NCBI GenBank assembly: GCA_015486955.1
Contig: WFQR01000026.1
Span: 1 to 36,820 of the forward strand
Direction: 5' to 3'
Length of the DNA: 36,820 nt
Source of the DNA: Hippea sp.
GTDB taxonomy: Bacteria; Campylobacterota_A; Desulfurellia; Desulfurellales; Hippeaceae
Under the pieces are notes generated by a model that worked only from the letters and a program-made list of their open reading frames with translations, was not told where the DNA came from and searched no databases. The position numbers and the translations under genes are program-made. Positions 8,429 through 18,627 of this stretch are shown here, in pieces (the first letter of the stretch is position 1; the number at the start of each line of letters is the position of its first letter).

Positions 8429-9624
8429 TATTCGCCTCCTCCAAACCTCTTTAACTCTTCCTCAGTCAAGCAAATTTCTACACTCTTTGATGGATCTTTT
8501 ATTTTCTCATAAATCTGGGATGGTCTAATGAGAACACCCGCTGCCTGACCTACACCGTACACAGGCACTCTACCAGCAACGATCCTCTCAACCTCCAACT
8601 TATACTGGCCCAAGTTCATCTCTGCCACTATTATATGTTTAACCTTCGATGCAATGTCACTGATTTGTTTCTCCGGAGATGGCCATATGGTCAAGGGTCT
8701 GAATAGACCCACCTTAATTCCTTCTTCCCTTGCCTGATCAATTGCAACCCTTGCTGCCTCAGCTGTAGAACCGTATGCTATGATGCAAACCTCGGCATCG
8801 TCCATTTTGTAGTATTCATTCTTTGTAATCTCGTCCACGTGGTTGAGAATCTTGTTGTGCAACCTCTTTAACAACCACTGTGTATATTTAGGATCAACTG
8901 TTGGGAAACCGGTTTTATCGTGTATTAAGCTGGACAGGTGGTATCTATAGCTTTTTCCGTCCTCTGTCCACCACTTTGCCAAAGGCGGAATCTCGTAATT
9001 ATAATCGTATGGATAATAGTTATCTGGATCAACATCGGGTTGAGCCCTATCGATAATCTCCACCTCTTCAGGATCAGGTATATAAACCTTTGTGTGCAAG
9101 TGAGAAAGTGCACCGTCAGTCAACAATACTACAGGCTGTCTGAACTTCTCAGCCAAATTGAAAGCCCTAATGGTCTCAAAAATGGCTTCCTGGGCGTTGC
9201 ATGGGGCAAGTGCGATGATTGGATGGTCACCGTGCGTACCCCATCTTGCCTGCATAATATCCTGTTGTGACGGCCTTGTAGGCAATCCCGTCGATGGTCC
9301 GCCCCTCATAACATCGACGACCACAAGCGGAACCTCGAATATGCAGGCCATACCCAAAGCTTCCTGTTTCAAAGAGAAACCAGGTCCGCTCGTACATGTC
9401 ATTGCCTTTACACCACTTGCTGATGCACCTACGCAGGCGTTTATACTTGCAATCTCATCCTCCATCATCATAAACGGCAAGCCCTTCTCGGGCATAATCT
9501 TTGAAAGTCTTTCAGGCACTTCACTGGATGGGGTTATTGGGTATCCAGCATAAAACCCCAAGCCAGCAACTAAAGCAGCCTCAGCAACAGCCGCATTTGC
9601 GTTTAGAAATGCAATCCTTCCCAT
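8428..9624 (-). CDS. oorA: 2-oxoacid:ferredoxin oxidoreductase alpha subunit
   Basis: GNAAVAEAAL-type N-terminus, GYPITPSSEVPERLS, CTSGPGFSLKQEALGMA, RGGPSTGLPTRPSQQDIMQARWGTHGDHPIIALAP. Confidence 0.9.
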   Translation of the reverse strand: MGRIAFLNANAAVAEAALVAGLGFYAGYPITPSSEVPERLSKIMPEKGLPFMMMEDEIASINACVGASASGVKAMTCTSGPGFSLKQEALGMACIFEVPLVVVDVMRGGPSTGLPTRPSQQDIMQARWGTHGDHPIIALAPCNAQEAIFETIRAFNLAEKFRQPVVLLTDGALSHLHTKVYIPDPEEVEIIDRAQPDVDPDNYYPYDYNYEIPPLAKWWTEDGKSYRYHLSSLIHDKTGFPTVDPKYTQWLLKRLHNKILNHVDEITKNEYYKMDDAEVCIIAYGSTAEAARVAIDQAREEGIKVGLFRPLTIWPSPEKQISDIASKVKHIIVAEMNLGQYKLEVERIVAGRVPVYGVGQAAGVLIRPSQIYEKIKDPSKSVEICLTEEELKRFGGGE

Positions 9625-9633
9625 CGAATCCTC

Positions 9634-9906
9634 CTATTTACTTCTTGTAATCAAGTTACCTTTACTATCTTCAAACGTCAACTCAACACCTATGTCCGCA
9701 ACCGTTATAGCAAAATCTGGACAAATATCCTCACACATCTTACACCTAATACAATCTTCAGGGCGCACTACCTTTGCAGTTGTACCCATCCAAACGTGCA
9801 AATCCTCTACCATCTCCAAAACGTTCTTTGGACAAATGTGGACGCATAAACCGCATCCTTTACATAGGTCGTAGTTGATCTCAACAGGCATGCGTTTCTC
9901 AGCCAT
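9634..9906 (-). CDS. oorD: 2-oxoacid:ferredoxin oxidoreductase delta subunit, 2x[4Fe-4S] ferredoxin
   Basis: CKGCGLCVHICPKNVLE...CIRCKMCEDICPDFAI; SD GGAGAGGTGAG before the ATG at 9906 (the track ORF start at 9969 overlaps the icd stop). Confidence 0.88.
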   Translation of the reverse strand: MAEKRMPVEINYDLCKGCGLCVHICPKNVLEMVEDLHVWMGTTAKVVRPEDCIRCKMCEDICPDFAITVADIGVELTFEDSKGNLITRSK

Positions 9907-9925
9907 TCTCACCTCTCCTTTTCTC

Positions 9926-9948
9926 AAAAATTGGGGGCCGAAGCCCCT
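9926..9948 (-). terminator. Intercistronic hairpin with UUCG tetraloop between icd and oorD
   Basis: Minus strand GGGGC-TTCG-GCCCC followed by CAATTTTTGAG. Confidence 0.6.
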
Positions 9949-9955
9949 ATTGTTC

Positions 9956-12190
9956 TCAAATTTCCGCAACTATTTGGTTTAATGTTTCACTCGGCCTCAT
10001 AACCTTTTCAACAATGCTCTCGTCGGGCCAGTAGTAACCCTTCAAATCGTAAGACTTACCCTGCGCATCATCGAAATCTTTTATAATCTTTTCCTCGTTT
10101 TCTGCAAGTTTTTTAGCTATAGGCTCGAAGATCTTCTTCAATTCCTCATCCTCATTTTGATTTGCCAAAGCCTCAGCCCAATATTTTGCAAAGTAGTAAT
10201 GTTCACCCCTTGTGTCAAGCTGATGAACCTTTCTTCCTGGCCATTTCTGATTGGCAAGGATCTGTGCCATTGCATCGTCAACGGCCTTTGCCATGATTTC
10301 TGCTTTTTTGTTACCGTACTTTTCTCCAATGAACTCAAGGGAAGCAAATATAGCACCGAATTCACCCATCGAATCCCATCTCAAGTGACCCTCATCAATG
10401 AGCTGCTGTGCATGTTTCGGGGCAGAACCACCAGCACCCGTCTCAAACAAACCGCCACCGGCAAGCAGAGGCACGATGGAAAGCATCTTAGCGGATGTTC
10501 CAACCTCTAAAATTGGGAACAGGTCTGTCAGATAATCCCTCATAACATTTCCTGTGACAGAAATCGTGTTCAGACCCTTCCTAATCCTCTCAAGCGAGAA
10601 CCTCATAGCCTCAACGGGCTTCATTATCCTTATGTCAAGTCCCTCTGTATCGTACTCTTTCAAGTATTCCTTAACCTTCTTGATCAGCTCAGCATCGTGA
10701 GCCCTATTCTCATCAAGCCAGAAGATTGCCGGATCACCTGTAGCTTTAGCCCTCCTAACAGCCAAACCTACCCAGTCCTTAATTGCCGCATCCTTTGCCT
10801 GGCAGCCCCTCCAGATGTCACCCTTTTCTACTTTATGCTCTATCAAAACATTGCCGTTTTCATCAACAACCCTGAACGTACCATTAGCAGGTGCTATGAA
10901 TGTCTTATCATGGGAACCGTATTCCTCAGCCTTCATGGCCATCAATCCAACGTTGGATACGTCACCCATTGTTGTTCTATCGAATTGGCCATTCTTTTTG
11001 CAATCCTCTACAACCTCTTTATAAATCGTTGCATAGCACCTGTCTGGTATAATGGCTTTTGTGTCGTGCAACTTATCATCTTTGCCCCACATTCTACCGC
11101 CATCCCTGATCATTGGAGGCATTGAAGCATCAATTATAATCAGGTTTGGTGCGTGCAGGTTTGTTATACCTTTTCTTGTATCCACCATAGCAAGTTCTGG
11201 GTTCTTTTCATAAACCTTCTCTATATCAGCCTCTATTTGTTTCCTCTTATCCTCAGGGAGTTTCTGAATTCTCGCGTATAGATCACCCAAACCGTTGTTT
11301 GGATTGACGCCTAATTCCTCAAACTCCTTTTTATACTTCTCAAACACATCCTTGAAGTAAACCTCTACCATGTGTCCAAACATTACTGGATCTGATACCT
11401 TCATCATGGTAGCCTTCAAGTGGAGAGAAAGAAGGACATCCTTCTCTTTCGCATCCTTTATCTGCTCTTCGTAGAACTTCCTCAGTTTGCTAACGCTCAT
11501 GTACGTGCCATCAAATACCTCTCCTTTAAGCAGATGGAGTTCTTTCATTACCTGTTTGTTGCCATTTTCATCAATAAACTCAATCTTTATGTCCATATCC
11601 CTGTCTGTTGTGAAGGACTTCTCATGTTCATAGAAATCCCCACTATCCATATGAGCTACATGGGTTTTAGAATCCTTTGGCCACTCCTGAAGTGGCAAAC
11701 CCATTGAATCTGGATACTTCTTGGCAAACTCTTTAACTGCCTTTGGAAGTCTTCTATCTGCGTTACCCTGCCTCAAAACAGGGTTAACGGCACTTCCCAA
11801 AACCTTTGCATACCTGTCATGAATTTCTTTTTCTTTTTCATTTTTTGGCTCTTCTGGATAATCCGGAACGTTGTAGCCCTTTTCCTGAAGCTCTTTAATC
11901 GCAGCTTTCAGCTGAACAACGGAAGCAGAAATATTAGGTAATTTGATAACATTCGCTTCGGGTTTGTTCACGAGCTCGCCTAAATATGCAAGGTCGTCGT
12001 TAACCTTTTGGTCCTCTTTCAAATACTCTGGAAACGTTGCAAGTATCCTGCTTGCTAAAGAAATATCCCTAACCTCAACATCAACATCAGCATGCTTCAA
12101 AAACGCCTTAACGATGGGCAACAACGAAAACGTGGCAAGATACGGGGCCTCATCCGTTTTCGTCCATACAATTTTTGCCTTCTCTGCCAT
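9956..12190 (-). CDS. icd: Isocitrate dehydrogenase, monomeric type
   Basis: 744 aa: [52 protein letters not shown]...[26 protein letters not shown]...[20 protein letters not shown]. Confidence 0.95.
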   Translation of the reverse strand: MAEKAKIVWTKTDEAPYLATFSLLPIVKAFLKHADVDVEVRDISLASRILATFPEYLKEDQKVNDDLAYLGELVNKPEANVIKLPNISASVVQLKAAIKELQEKGYNVPDYPEEPKNEKEKEIHDRYAKVLGSAVNPVLRQGNADRRLPKAVKEFAKKYPDSMGLPLQEWPKDSKTHVAHMDSGDFYEHEKSFTTDRDMDIKIEFIDENGNKQVMKELHLLKGEVFDGTYMSVSKLRKFYEEQIKDAKEKDVLLSLHLKATMMKVSDPVMFGHMVEVYFKDVFEKYKKEFEELGVNPNNGLGDLYARIQKLPEDKRKQIEADIEKVYEKNPELAMVDTRKGITNLHAPNLIIIDASMPPMIRDGGRMWGKDDKLHDTKAIIPDRCYATIYKEVVEDCKKNGQFDRTTMGDVSNVGLMAMKAEEYGSHDKTFIAPANGTFRVVDENGNVLIEHKVEKGDIWRGCQAKDAAIKDWVGLAVRRAKATGDPAIFWLDENRAHDAELIKKVKEYLKEYDTEGLDIRIMKPVEAMRFSLERIRKGLNTISVTGNVMRDYLTDLFPILEVGTSAKMLSIVPLLAGGGLFETGAGGSAPKHAQQLIDEGHLRWDSMGEFGAIFASLEFIGEKYGNKKAEIMAKAVDDAMAQILANQKWPGRKVHQLDTRGEHYYFAKYWAEALANQNEDEELKKIFEPIAKKLAENEEKIIKDFDDAQGKSYDLKGYYWPDESIVEKVMRPSETLNQIVAEI

Positions 12191-12274
12191 CGCCCTTCTC
12201 CTTTCTCAACATTTTATTTTTAACTTTTATTAAGTTTTCCTTAACCCAACAAGCATTTCCAACTTTCCGCTTTT

Positions 12275-12303
12275 GGTATACACCAATCGTGAACAACTGT
12301 CAA
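12275..12303 (-). promoter_or_regulatory. Putative promoter of the icd-oorDABC operon
   Basis: Minus strand TTGACA (12298-12303), 17 nt, TATACC (12275-12280). Confidence 0.55.
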
Positions 12304-12377
12304 GCATATTACTTCTTAAAACTTGACTTTTTAAGCCTTATAATGCATTCTTTTTAGGGGTATATAGGAGGTGGTTT

Positions 12378-13004
12378 TTGATTAGTCCAAATATTTTTTT
12401 GATGGTTGTGCCATTTTTAGTTGCTGTTGTTTTCCATGAATTGGCGCACGGATATGCAGCATATAAATTAGGTGATCACACGGCCAAAGTGGCTGGCAGA
12501 TTAACACTTAATCCAATCGCCCACATAGACCCCATAGGCACGGTAATTTTACCCGCTATATTGATCATCTTCCACTCACCTGTACTCTTTGGCTGGGCAA
12601 AACCCGTACCAGTGAATTTCTTTAATCTAAAAAACCCAAAAAGGGACTCTGCGATCGTTGCCGCCGCAGGTCCTTTAACCAACATTATTTTTGCGGCACT
12701 TTTTGGTCTAACCTACAAACTATTTACAATTTTACCATTACCCGTTTCAATACTTAAACCCATGCTAATCACCTGCATTTACGGCGTTCAGTTGAACCTA
12801 ATATTTGCATTCTTTAATCTCATACCCATTTTGCCTTTGGACGGTGGAAGGATTTTGGCAGCGTTTTTACCGCCACGCTGGGCGTATAGTTTCTCTAAAA
12901 TTGAACCATACGGCATATGGATAGTGATGGGGCTTTTATTTATCGGAGCATTTAATTTCATTTACTATGTATTTGTTTTACCTTTAACAAATCTGTTTTT
13001 ATAG
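12378..13004 (+). CDS. Site-2 protease (M50) family membrane metalloprotease
   Basis: VVFHELAHGYAAYKLGD (HExxH), NLIPILPLDGGRIL, multiple TM segments; TTG start with GGAGGTGG upstream. Confidence 0.88.
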   Translation: MISPNIFLMVVPFLVAVVFHELAHGYAAYKLGDHTAKVAGRLTLNPIAHIDPIGTVILPAILIIFHSPVLFGWAKPVPVNFFNLKNPKRDSAIVAAAGPLTNIIFAALFGLTYKLFTILPLPVSILKPMLITCIYGVQLNLIFAFFNLIPILPLDGGRILAAFLPPRWAYSFSKIEPYGIWIVMGLLFIGAFNFIYYVFVLPLTNLFL

Positions 13005-13015
13005 GGGTACGTGCA

Positions 13016-14029
13016 ATGAAAGAGGCTTATCTATACGAAAAATTGGATAATAATCGCGTCCAATGTAACCTATGTGCCTTTAGATGCAAGCTATCAGACG
13101 GCTACAAGGGTATATGTGAAGTGAGGGAAAACAAAGGTGGAACCCTATACACGCTCGTTTATCCAAAAACCGTTGCCAAAGCCGTTGACCCAATAGAGAA
13201 AAAGCCGTTGTTTCATTTCTTACCTGGAACAAAGTCATTTAGCATAGCAACGGTAGGTTGTAACTTTAACTGTCTCTATTGCCAAAATTATGAGATAAGT
13301 CAATATCCAAGGGAATACGGTAAGGTAGTTGGAGAGTATTATCCGCCAGAAAAGGTCGTTGAGGACGCCATAGCAACGGGTTGCAAAAGCATTGCATACA
13401 CCTACACGGAACCAACAATATTCTTTGAATATGCAATAGACACGGCAAGAATAGCCAAAGAAAAGGGTCTAAAAAACATATTTGTAACGAACGGCTATAT
13501 GACAAAGGAAGCAATAGACATGATGTCAGGCTTAATAGATGCGGCAAACGTGGACCTAAAATCCTTTTCCGATGCATACTACTTGCAGATATGCGGCAGG
13601 GCGAGGCTTAAACCCGTTTTGGAAGCTATTGAGTACATGAAAGAAAAGGGCATTTGGGTCGAACTCACAACACTTATAATACCAGAGGTAAACGACGACC
13701 CTGCAGAAATCATGCAGATTGCTGAGTTTATATACCACTTAGACCCAGCAATTCCATGGCACATAAGCAGGTTCCATCCTGCATACAAATTCGACAACGT
13801 TCCACCAACACCTATACAGGTGATAAAGAACTTTAGGCAAATAGGTCTTTCAATGGGCTTGAAATACGTTTACACAGGCAACATCCCAGGAGATGATGGA
13901 GAACACACATATTGTCCAAAATGCGGAGAACTGTTGATTGCGCGTTACGGGTTTGAGATTATGGCAAACACTATTAAAGACGGAAAATGTCCAAAATGCG
14001 GAGAAAAAATAGATATTGTATGGAGCTAA
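13016..14029 (+). CDS. amrS: AmmeMemoRadiSam system radical SAM enzyme
   Basis: CNLCAFRCKLSDGYKGICEVREN, TVGCNFNCLYCQNYEISQ (CxxxCxxC), C-terminal CPKCG...CPKCG zinc-ribbon-like. Confidence 0.88.
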   Translation: MKEAYLYEKLDNNRVQCNLCAFRCKLSDGYKGICEVRENKGGTLYTLVYPKTVAKAVDPIEKKPLFHFLPGTKSFSIATVGCNFNCLYCQNYEISQYPREYGKVVGEYYPPEKVVEDAIATGCKSIAYTYTEPTIFFEYAIDTARIAKEKGLKNIFVTNGYMTKEAIDMMSGLIDAANVDLKSFSDAYYLQICGRARLKPVLEAIEYMKEKGIWVELTTLIIPEVNDDPAEIMQIAEFIYHLDPAIPWHISRFHPAYKFDNVPPTPIQVIKNFRQIGLSMGLKYVYTGNIPGDDGEHTYCPKCGELLIARYGFEIMANTIKDGKCPKCGEKIDIVWS

Positions 14030-14032
14030 AAA

Positions 14033-14548
14033 GTGAGGCTTTTGTTTGAACAGGAAGAGATTGAGAAAAGAACTAAAGAACTTGCCCAATTACTTGATAA
14101 CATCATAAAGGGCAAGGAAAACGAAACTGTCATACTGTATATCGAAAAGGGCGGAAAGCCGTTCTTTGAAAAACTTTTATCCTCAATGAAAACAAAGCCT
14201 ATAACAGACGCAATCAGGGTAAAAAGCTATGTGGGTGATAAAAGTTCAGGTGATATTCAGTGGCTTAAGAAACCATCGGTAGACCTAAACGGCAAAACGT
14301 GCATAATTGTCGATGATATTTTAGATACGGGAAAAACCATTAAAAAGGTAAAAGAGTATATTTTAAAACAAGGTGCAAAAGACTGTAAAATCTGTGTCGC
14401 TGTAAACAAACATGAAAGAAGGGAAGAGGATATAGAGCCAGATTACTACCTCTTTGACTTGGACAAGGGCTTCATCGTCGGCTTCGGCATGGATTACAAC
14501 GAGCAATACAGGGAGCTTCCTTCGATCTACATCATGGGTGAACAGTAG
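14033..14548 (+). CDS. Phosphoribosyltransferase (hypoxanthine-phosphoribosyltransferase-like)
   Basis: CIIVDDILDTGKTIKKV PRPP loop; C-terminal region typical of hpt; GTG start. Confidence 0.75.
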   Translation: MRLLFEQEEIEKRTKELAQLLDNIIKGKENETVILYIEKGGKPFFEKLLSSMKTKPITDAIRVKSYVGDKSSGDIQWLKKPSVDLNGKTCIIVDDILDTGKTIKKVKEYILKQGAKDCKICVAVNKHERREEDIEPDYYLFDLDKGFIVGFGMDYNEQYRELPSIYIMGEQ

Positions 14549-14562
14549 CCCTTTTAAAAAAT

Positions 14563-15555
14563 ATGAAAAAATTCAACAAAAGATGCGTTCTTTTATATTC
14601 GGGTGGCTTGGATAGTATGCTCTCTTTGGTGATTATGAAAAACTTGGGTTTCGAAGTGCTACCACTGTTTGTAAAAACACCATTTTACACAAAAAACGAG
14701 GTGGTTCTAAAAAAACAATTGGAACCCTACGGTGTGACGCTCCATATAAAAGAAGACTTTGAGGAATACATGAGACTATTGGAAAACCCGAGATTTGGCT
14801 ATGGAAAAAACCTAAACCCCTGCATAGACTGTAAGATTTTCTTCTACAAAAAAGCAAAGGAGTTAATGGAAGAGGTAGGGGCAAGTTTTGTTGTAACGGG
14901 AGAGGTTTTGGGTCAAAGACCCATGAGCCAACGCTCATACACAGTCTTGAGAACTATTGAAAAACACGCAGAGCTAACGGATCTTGTCTTAAGACCCCTA
15001 TCAGCCCAATGCCTGCCTGAAACACAAATGGAAAGAGAAGGATTAATCGATAGAGAAAGGCTTTACTGCATACAGGGAAGGACAAGGAAAAAGCAGCTTG
15101 AATTGGCTCAAAGCTTCGGAATAGAGAACTTTGAAAGTCCTGCAGGGGGATGTTTGCTAACGGATCCACAGTTTAGCCAAAGACTAAAGGAAATGCTGAA
15201 CAGAAAAGACGAATTAAACAATCCAAAAGCCATTGAACTGCTAAAAATCGGCAGGCATTTTAGAATTGATGGATACAAGTTAGTTGTTTCAAGAAATGAA
15301 GCAGAAACAAGGGAGATACTTGAAAATTTTGGTGATCTACCCCTAATCAGGTGTTTGGACAGTCCTTGTGCCGTGGGTGTGTTTTTGAAAGAACCACACA
15401 TGGATACAATCCTAAAGGCAGCAGCAATCGTTAAGCGTTACTCAAAAAAGGCACAAAACCTCTTATTTAAAGGCTCGAGGGAGTTTATAATAGACACAAA
15501 ACCGATAAAAGACGAAGAGATAGAAAATTACAGAATCGGAGGAACGAATGCTTAA
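14563..15555 (+). CDS. PP-loop ATPase, ThiI/MnmA-like tRNA thiolation family protein
   Basis: [14 protein letters not shown] (PP-loop SGGxDS), [27 protein letters not shown]. Confidence 0.75.
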   Translation: MKKFNKRCVLLYSGGLDSMLSLVIMKNLGFEVLPLFVKTPFYTKNEVVLKKQLEPYGVTLHIKEDFEEYMRLLENPRFGYGKNLNPCIDCKIFFYKKAKELMEEVGASFVVTGEVLGQRPMSQRSYTVLRTIEKHAELTDLVLRPLSAQCLPETQMEREGLIDRERLYCIQGRTRKKQLELAQSFGIENFESPAGGCLLTDPQFSQRLKEMLNRKDELNNPKAIELLKIGRHFRIDGYKLVVSRNEAETREILENFGDLPLIRCLDSPCAVGVFLKEPHMDTILKAAAIVKRYSKKAQNLLFKGSREFIIDTKPIKDEEIENYRIGGTNA

Positions 15556-16612
15556 GGAAAAGCTAAAGGAAATCGAGGAAAGGTACAACGACATAGAAAA
15601 ACAGTTATCCGATCCAAATGTTGTCAACGACTTGGAAAAATACAAGGAGCTAAGCTCAGAACTAAAGCGTTTGACGCCTATTGTAGAAAAGGCAAAAGAA
15701 TATGAAAATGTCTTAAAGCAAATAGAAGAAAACGAAGAGTTATTGGACGACGATGAACTAAAGGATTTGGCAAAGGAAGAGCTAAAGGAACTAAAAGAAA
15801 AACTACCCCAATTGGAAAAGGAGATAAAGATACTTCTATTGCCCAAAGACGAAGCGGATGACAATAACGTGATTTTAGAGATCAGAGCCGGAACGGGCGG
15901 TGAAGAGGCGGCGCTGTTCGCTGCTGATCTTTTCAGAATGTACTCACGTTTCGCCGAAAGGAAGGGCTTTAAGGTTGAGGTTTTAAGCAAGAGTTTATCA
16001 GACACGGGCGGATTTAAAGAGGTCATTGCAGAGATAAAGGGCAAAGGTGCATATTCGCTGTTTAAATACGAAAGCGGCACACACAGGGTCCAGAGGATAC
16101 CTGTAACCGAATCTCAAGGTAGAATTCACACATCTGCCGCAACTGTGGCTGTATTGCCAGAGGCAGAGGACATCGATGTTGAGATCAACCCCGATGACTT
16201 GAGAATAGATGTATTCAGGGCAAGCGGACACGGTGGTCAGCACGTAAATACAACAGATTCTGCCGTTAGAATCACGCATTTACCCACAGGGATTGTCGTG
16301 AGTTGTCAAGATGAGAAATCCCAGTACAAAAACAAAGAAAAGGCTATGAAGATCTTAAAATCGAGACTTTACGACTTCTATAGAAAACAAAAGGAACAGG
16401 AAAGGGCACAGCAGAGGAGATCACAGATCGGATCAGGGGATAGATCTGAGCGCATTAGAACATACAACTTCCCTCAAGGCAGGGTTACAGATCACAGAAT
16501 AAACTTGACATTGTACAAGCTTGACAGCATTATGGAAGGCGAGTTGGATGAGCTAATAGAGGCTTTGATTGTCGATGATCAGGCAAGAAAACTAAAGGAA
16601 AGTGGGCTTTAA
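15548..16612 (+). CDS. prfA: Peptide chain release factor 1
   Basis: [51 protein letters not shown] (PxT anticodon motif). Confidence 0.96.
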   Translation: MLKEKLKEIEERYNDIEKQLSDPNVVNDLEKYKELSSELKRLTPIVEKAKEYENVLKQIEENEELLDDDELKDLAKEELKELKEKLPQLEKEIKILLLPKDEADDNNVILEIRAGTGGEEAALFAADLFRMYSRFAERKGFKVEVLSKSLSDTGGFKEVIAEIKGKGAYSLFKYESGTHRVQRIPVTESQGRIHTSAATVAVLPEAEDIDVEINPDDLRIDVFRASGHGGQHVNTTDSAVRITHLPTGIVVSCQDEKSQYKNKEKAMKILKSRLYDFYRKQKEQERAQQRRSQIGSGDRSERIRTYNFPQGRVTDHRINLTLYKLDSIMEGELDELIEALIVDDQARKLKESGL

Positions 16613-16616
16613 TAAA

Positions 16617-17708
16617 ATGGGGTTTAAATGTGGTATTGTTGGTCTTCCAAATGTGGGAAAATCCACAACCTTTAATGCATTGAGCAATGCAAATGCAGAA
16701 AGCTCCAATTTCCCCTTTTGCACCATAGACCCAAATGTGGGTATAGCAACGGTTAAAGACGAAAGGCTTTACAAGTTGGCAGAATTGGTTAAACCCAAGA
16801 AGGTTACACCGCCAACGGTGGAGTTTGTGGACATTGCTGGTCTTGTTAAGGGTGCAAGTAAGGGTGCAGGTTTGGGAAACAAGTTCTTATCACATATCAG
16901 GGATGTTCAAGTCATAGTGCATGTCGTTCGGTGCTTTGAGGATGAAGACATAGTCCATACGATGGGCAGCGTTGACCCAAAAAGGGACATAGAGGTTATA
17001 GATCTGGAATTGATGCTTGCCGATCTTCAAACAATAGAGAACAGGACGAACAAGCTCATAAAACAGGCGAAAACGGGGGATAAAAAGGCCAAAGAGGAAC
17101 TTGAAATATTGGAGAGGTTTAAAAAGTTTTTGGAAGAGGGAAAACCACTGAGGCAACAAATGTTAGATGAAAGGGAAAAAGATGTGATTAAAGAACTCAG
17201 ACTGCTCAGCGCGAAGCCTGTAATTTATGTGGCAAATGTGTCCGAAGATGATATATCGGGAAACGAATACTCTAAAATAGTTGAGGAAATAGCAAAGAAA
17301 GAAAATGCACCGGTCATCGTTTTATCAAGCAAAGTAGAGGAGCAGATCAGCAAATTGGACGATGAGGAAAAACAAGAGTTCATGGAGATGCTGGGTATAA
17401 AAGAGTCGGGTCTCGATAGGTTAGCGAAGATTGGATACAAGATGCTTGGGCTTATAACGTTCTTCACGGCAGGTCCTAAGGAAGTTAGGGGATGGACCAT
17501 AAAACAGGGCACAACAGCAAAGGAAGCAGCTGGCGTCATACACAGCGATATCGAAAGGGGTTTCATACGGGCAGAGATCATAAAGTATGAGGACTACATA
17601 GCCTGCGGTGGTGAAAAAGAGGCAAAAGAAAAGGGCTTGATGCACTTGGAAGGCAAAGACTACATAATGCAAGATGGCGATGTAGTGTACTTCAGGTTCA
17701 ACGTATGA
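16617..17708 (+). CDS. ychF: Redox-regulated ATPase/GTPase YchF
   Basis: [46 protein letters not shown]. Confidence 0.96.
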   Translation: MGFKCGIVGLPNVGKSTTFNALSNANAESSNFPFCTIDPNVGIATVKDERLYKLAELVKPKKVTPPTVEFVDIAGLVKGASKGAGLGNKFLSHIRDVQVIVHVVRCFEDEDIVHTMGSVDPKRDIEVIDLELMLADLQTIENRTNKLIKQAKTGDKKAKEELEILERFKKFLEEGKPLRQQMLDEREKDVIKELRLLSAKPVIYVANVSEDDISGNEYSKIVEEIAKKENAPVIVLSSKVEEQISKLDDEEKQEFMEMLGIKESGLDRLAKIGYKMLGLITFFTAGPKEVRGWTIKQGTTAKEAAGVIHSDIERGFIRAEIIKYEDYIACGGEKEAKEKGLMHLEGKDYIMQDGDVVYFRFNV

Positions 17709-18619
17709 GGATAATAAGGGACGTATACAATCCGTGCGATATAAAAGACCCTGTTGTTGCTTTGGGAAACTTTGACGGTATTCACTTAGGACATCAAGCG
17801 CTAATTAAAGAAACCGTGAGACGTGCCAATGAGATAAATGGGACACCCGTGCTTTTTACTTTCTACCCTCACCCAATTAAAGTTATAAAGAATTTCAACG
17901 AGCCATTTTTAATACAAACGTTTAAGGAAAAAGCCAAAATAGTCGAAAGCTTGGGTATAGAAACAATAATCTGCGCTCGATTTACAAAGGAATTTGCAAG
18001 TTTGGAACCCGAATACTTCATAAAGCACATACTCGTGGATAACCTGAATGTAAAGGTGGTCTGTGTAGGCCATGACTACACATTCGGCAAAATGGGTGCA
18101 GGAACGACAAAAACGCTTAAGGAATTTTCCATAAAGTACGACTTCGATGTGGTCGTTATACCGCCCGTTAAAATCGAAGGTGTTATAGTCAGCTCAACAA
18201 AGATCCGAGAGTTTTTAAAAAACGGTATTATTTCAAAGGCAAACGAGTTTTTGGGCAGAAGATACACAATCTCTGGAATTGTTAAAGAGGGAGACAGGCG
18301 CGGTGCATCACTGGGCTTTCCAACGGCAAACATATATCCAAAGAACGACATAATCCTTTTGAATGGCGTTTATGCCGCTTATGCATATGTGGATTCAAAA
18401 AAGTACAAAGCCGCCGTGAATGTGGGAACAAACCCAACATTTAAAGGAACAGTCAAGCATATAGAAGCCCATCTTTTGGGATTTGCAGGCGATATCTACG
18501 GAAAAAAGATAACAATTGAGTTTGTGGACTTCATAAGGGAAGAAAGGGCTTTTAAAAGGATTGATGATCTAATTAAACAAATAAAATCTGATATAAGAAA
18601 AATAGACAAGATGTTGTAG
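17705..18619 (+). CDS. ribF: Bifunctional riboflavin kinase/FAD synthetase
   Basis: VALGNFDGIHLGHQALI; GDRRGASLGFPTANIYP; GTNPTFKG...EAHLLGFAGDIYGKKI. Confidence 0.95.
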   Translation: MRIIRDVYNPCDIKDPVVALGNFDGIHLGHQALIKETVRRANEINGTPVLFTFYPHPIKVIKNFNEPFLIQTFKEKAKIVESLGIETIICARFTKEFASLEPEYFIKHILVDNLNVKVVCVGHDYTFGKMGAGTTKTLKEFSIKYDFDVVVIPPVKIEGVIVSSTKIREFLKNGIISKANEFLGRRYTISGIVKEGDRRGASLGFPTANIYPKNDIILLNGVYAAYAYVDSKKYKAAVNVGTNPTFKGTVKHIEAHLLGFAGDIYGKKITIEFVDFIREERAFKRIDDLIKQIKSDIRKIDKML

Positions 18620-18627
18620 GTGACTGT

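Noticed and set aside
9907-9969. Extended start for oorD at 9969
   Set aside because: Reads through the icd stop and the UUCG hairpin; the internal ATG at 9906 has a proper SD.
15463-16080. 205 aa minus-strand ORF rich in Ser/Phe opposite prfA
   Set aside because: Antisense of the Lys/Glu-rich RF1 N-terminus; the low-complexity SSFSSSF pattern is the expected artifact.
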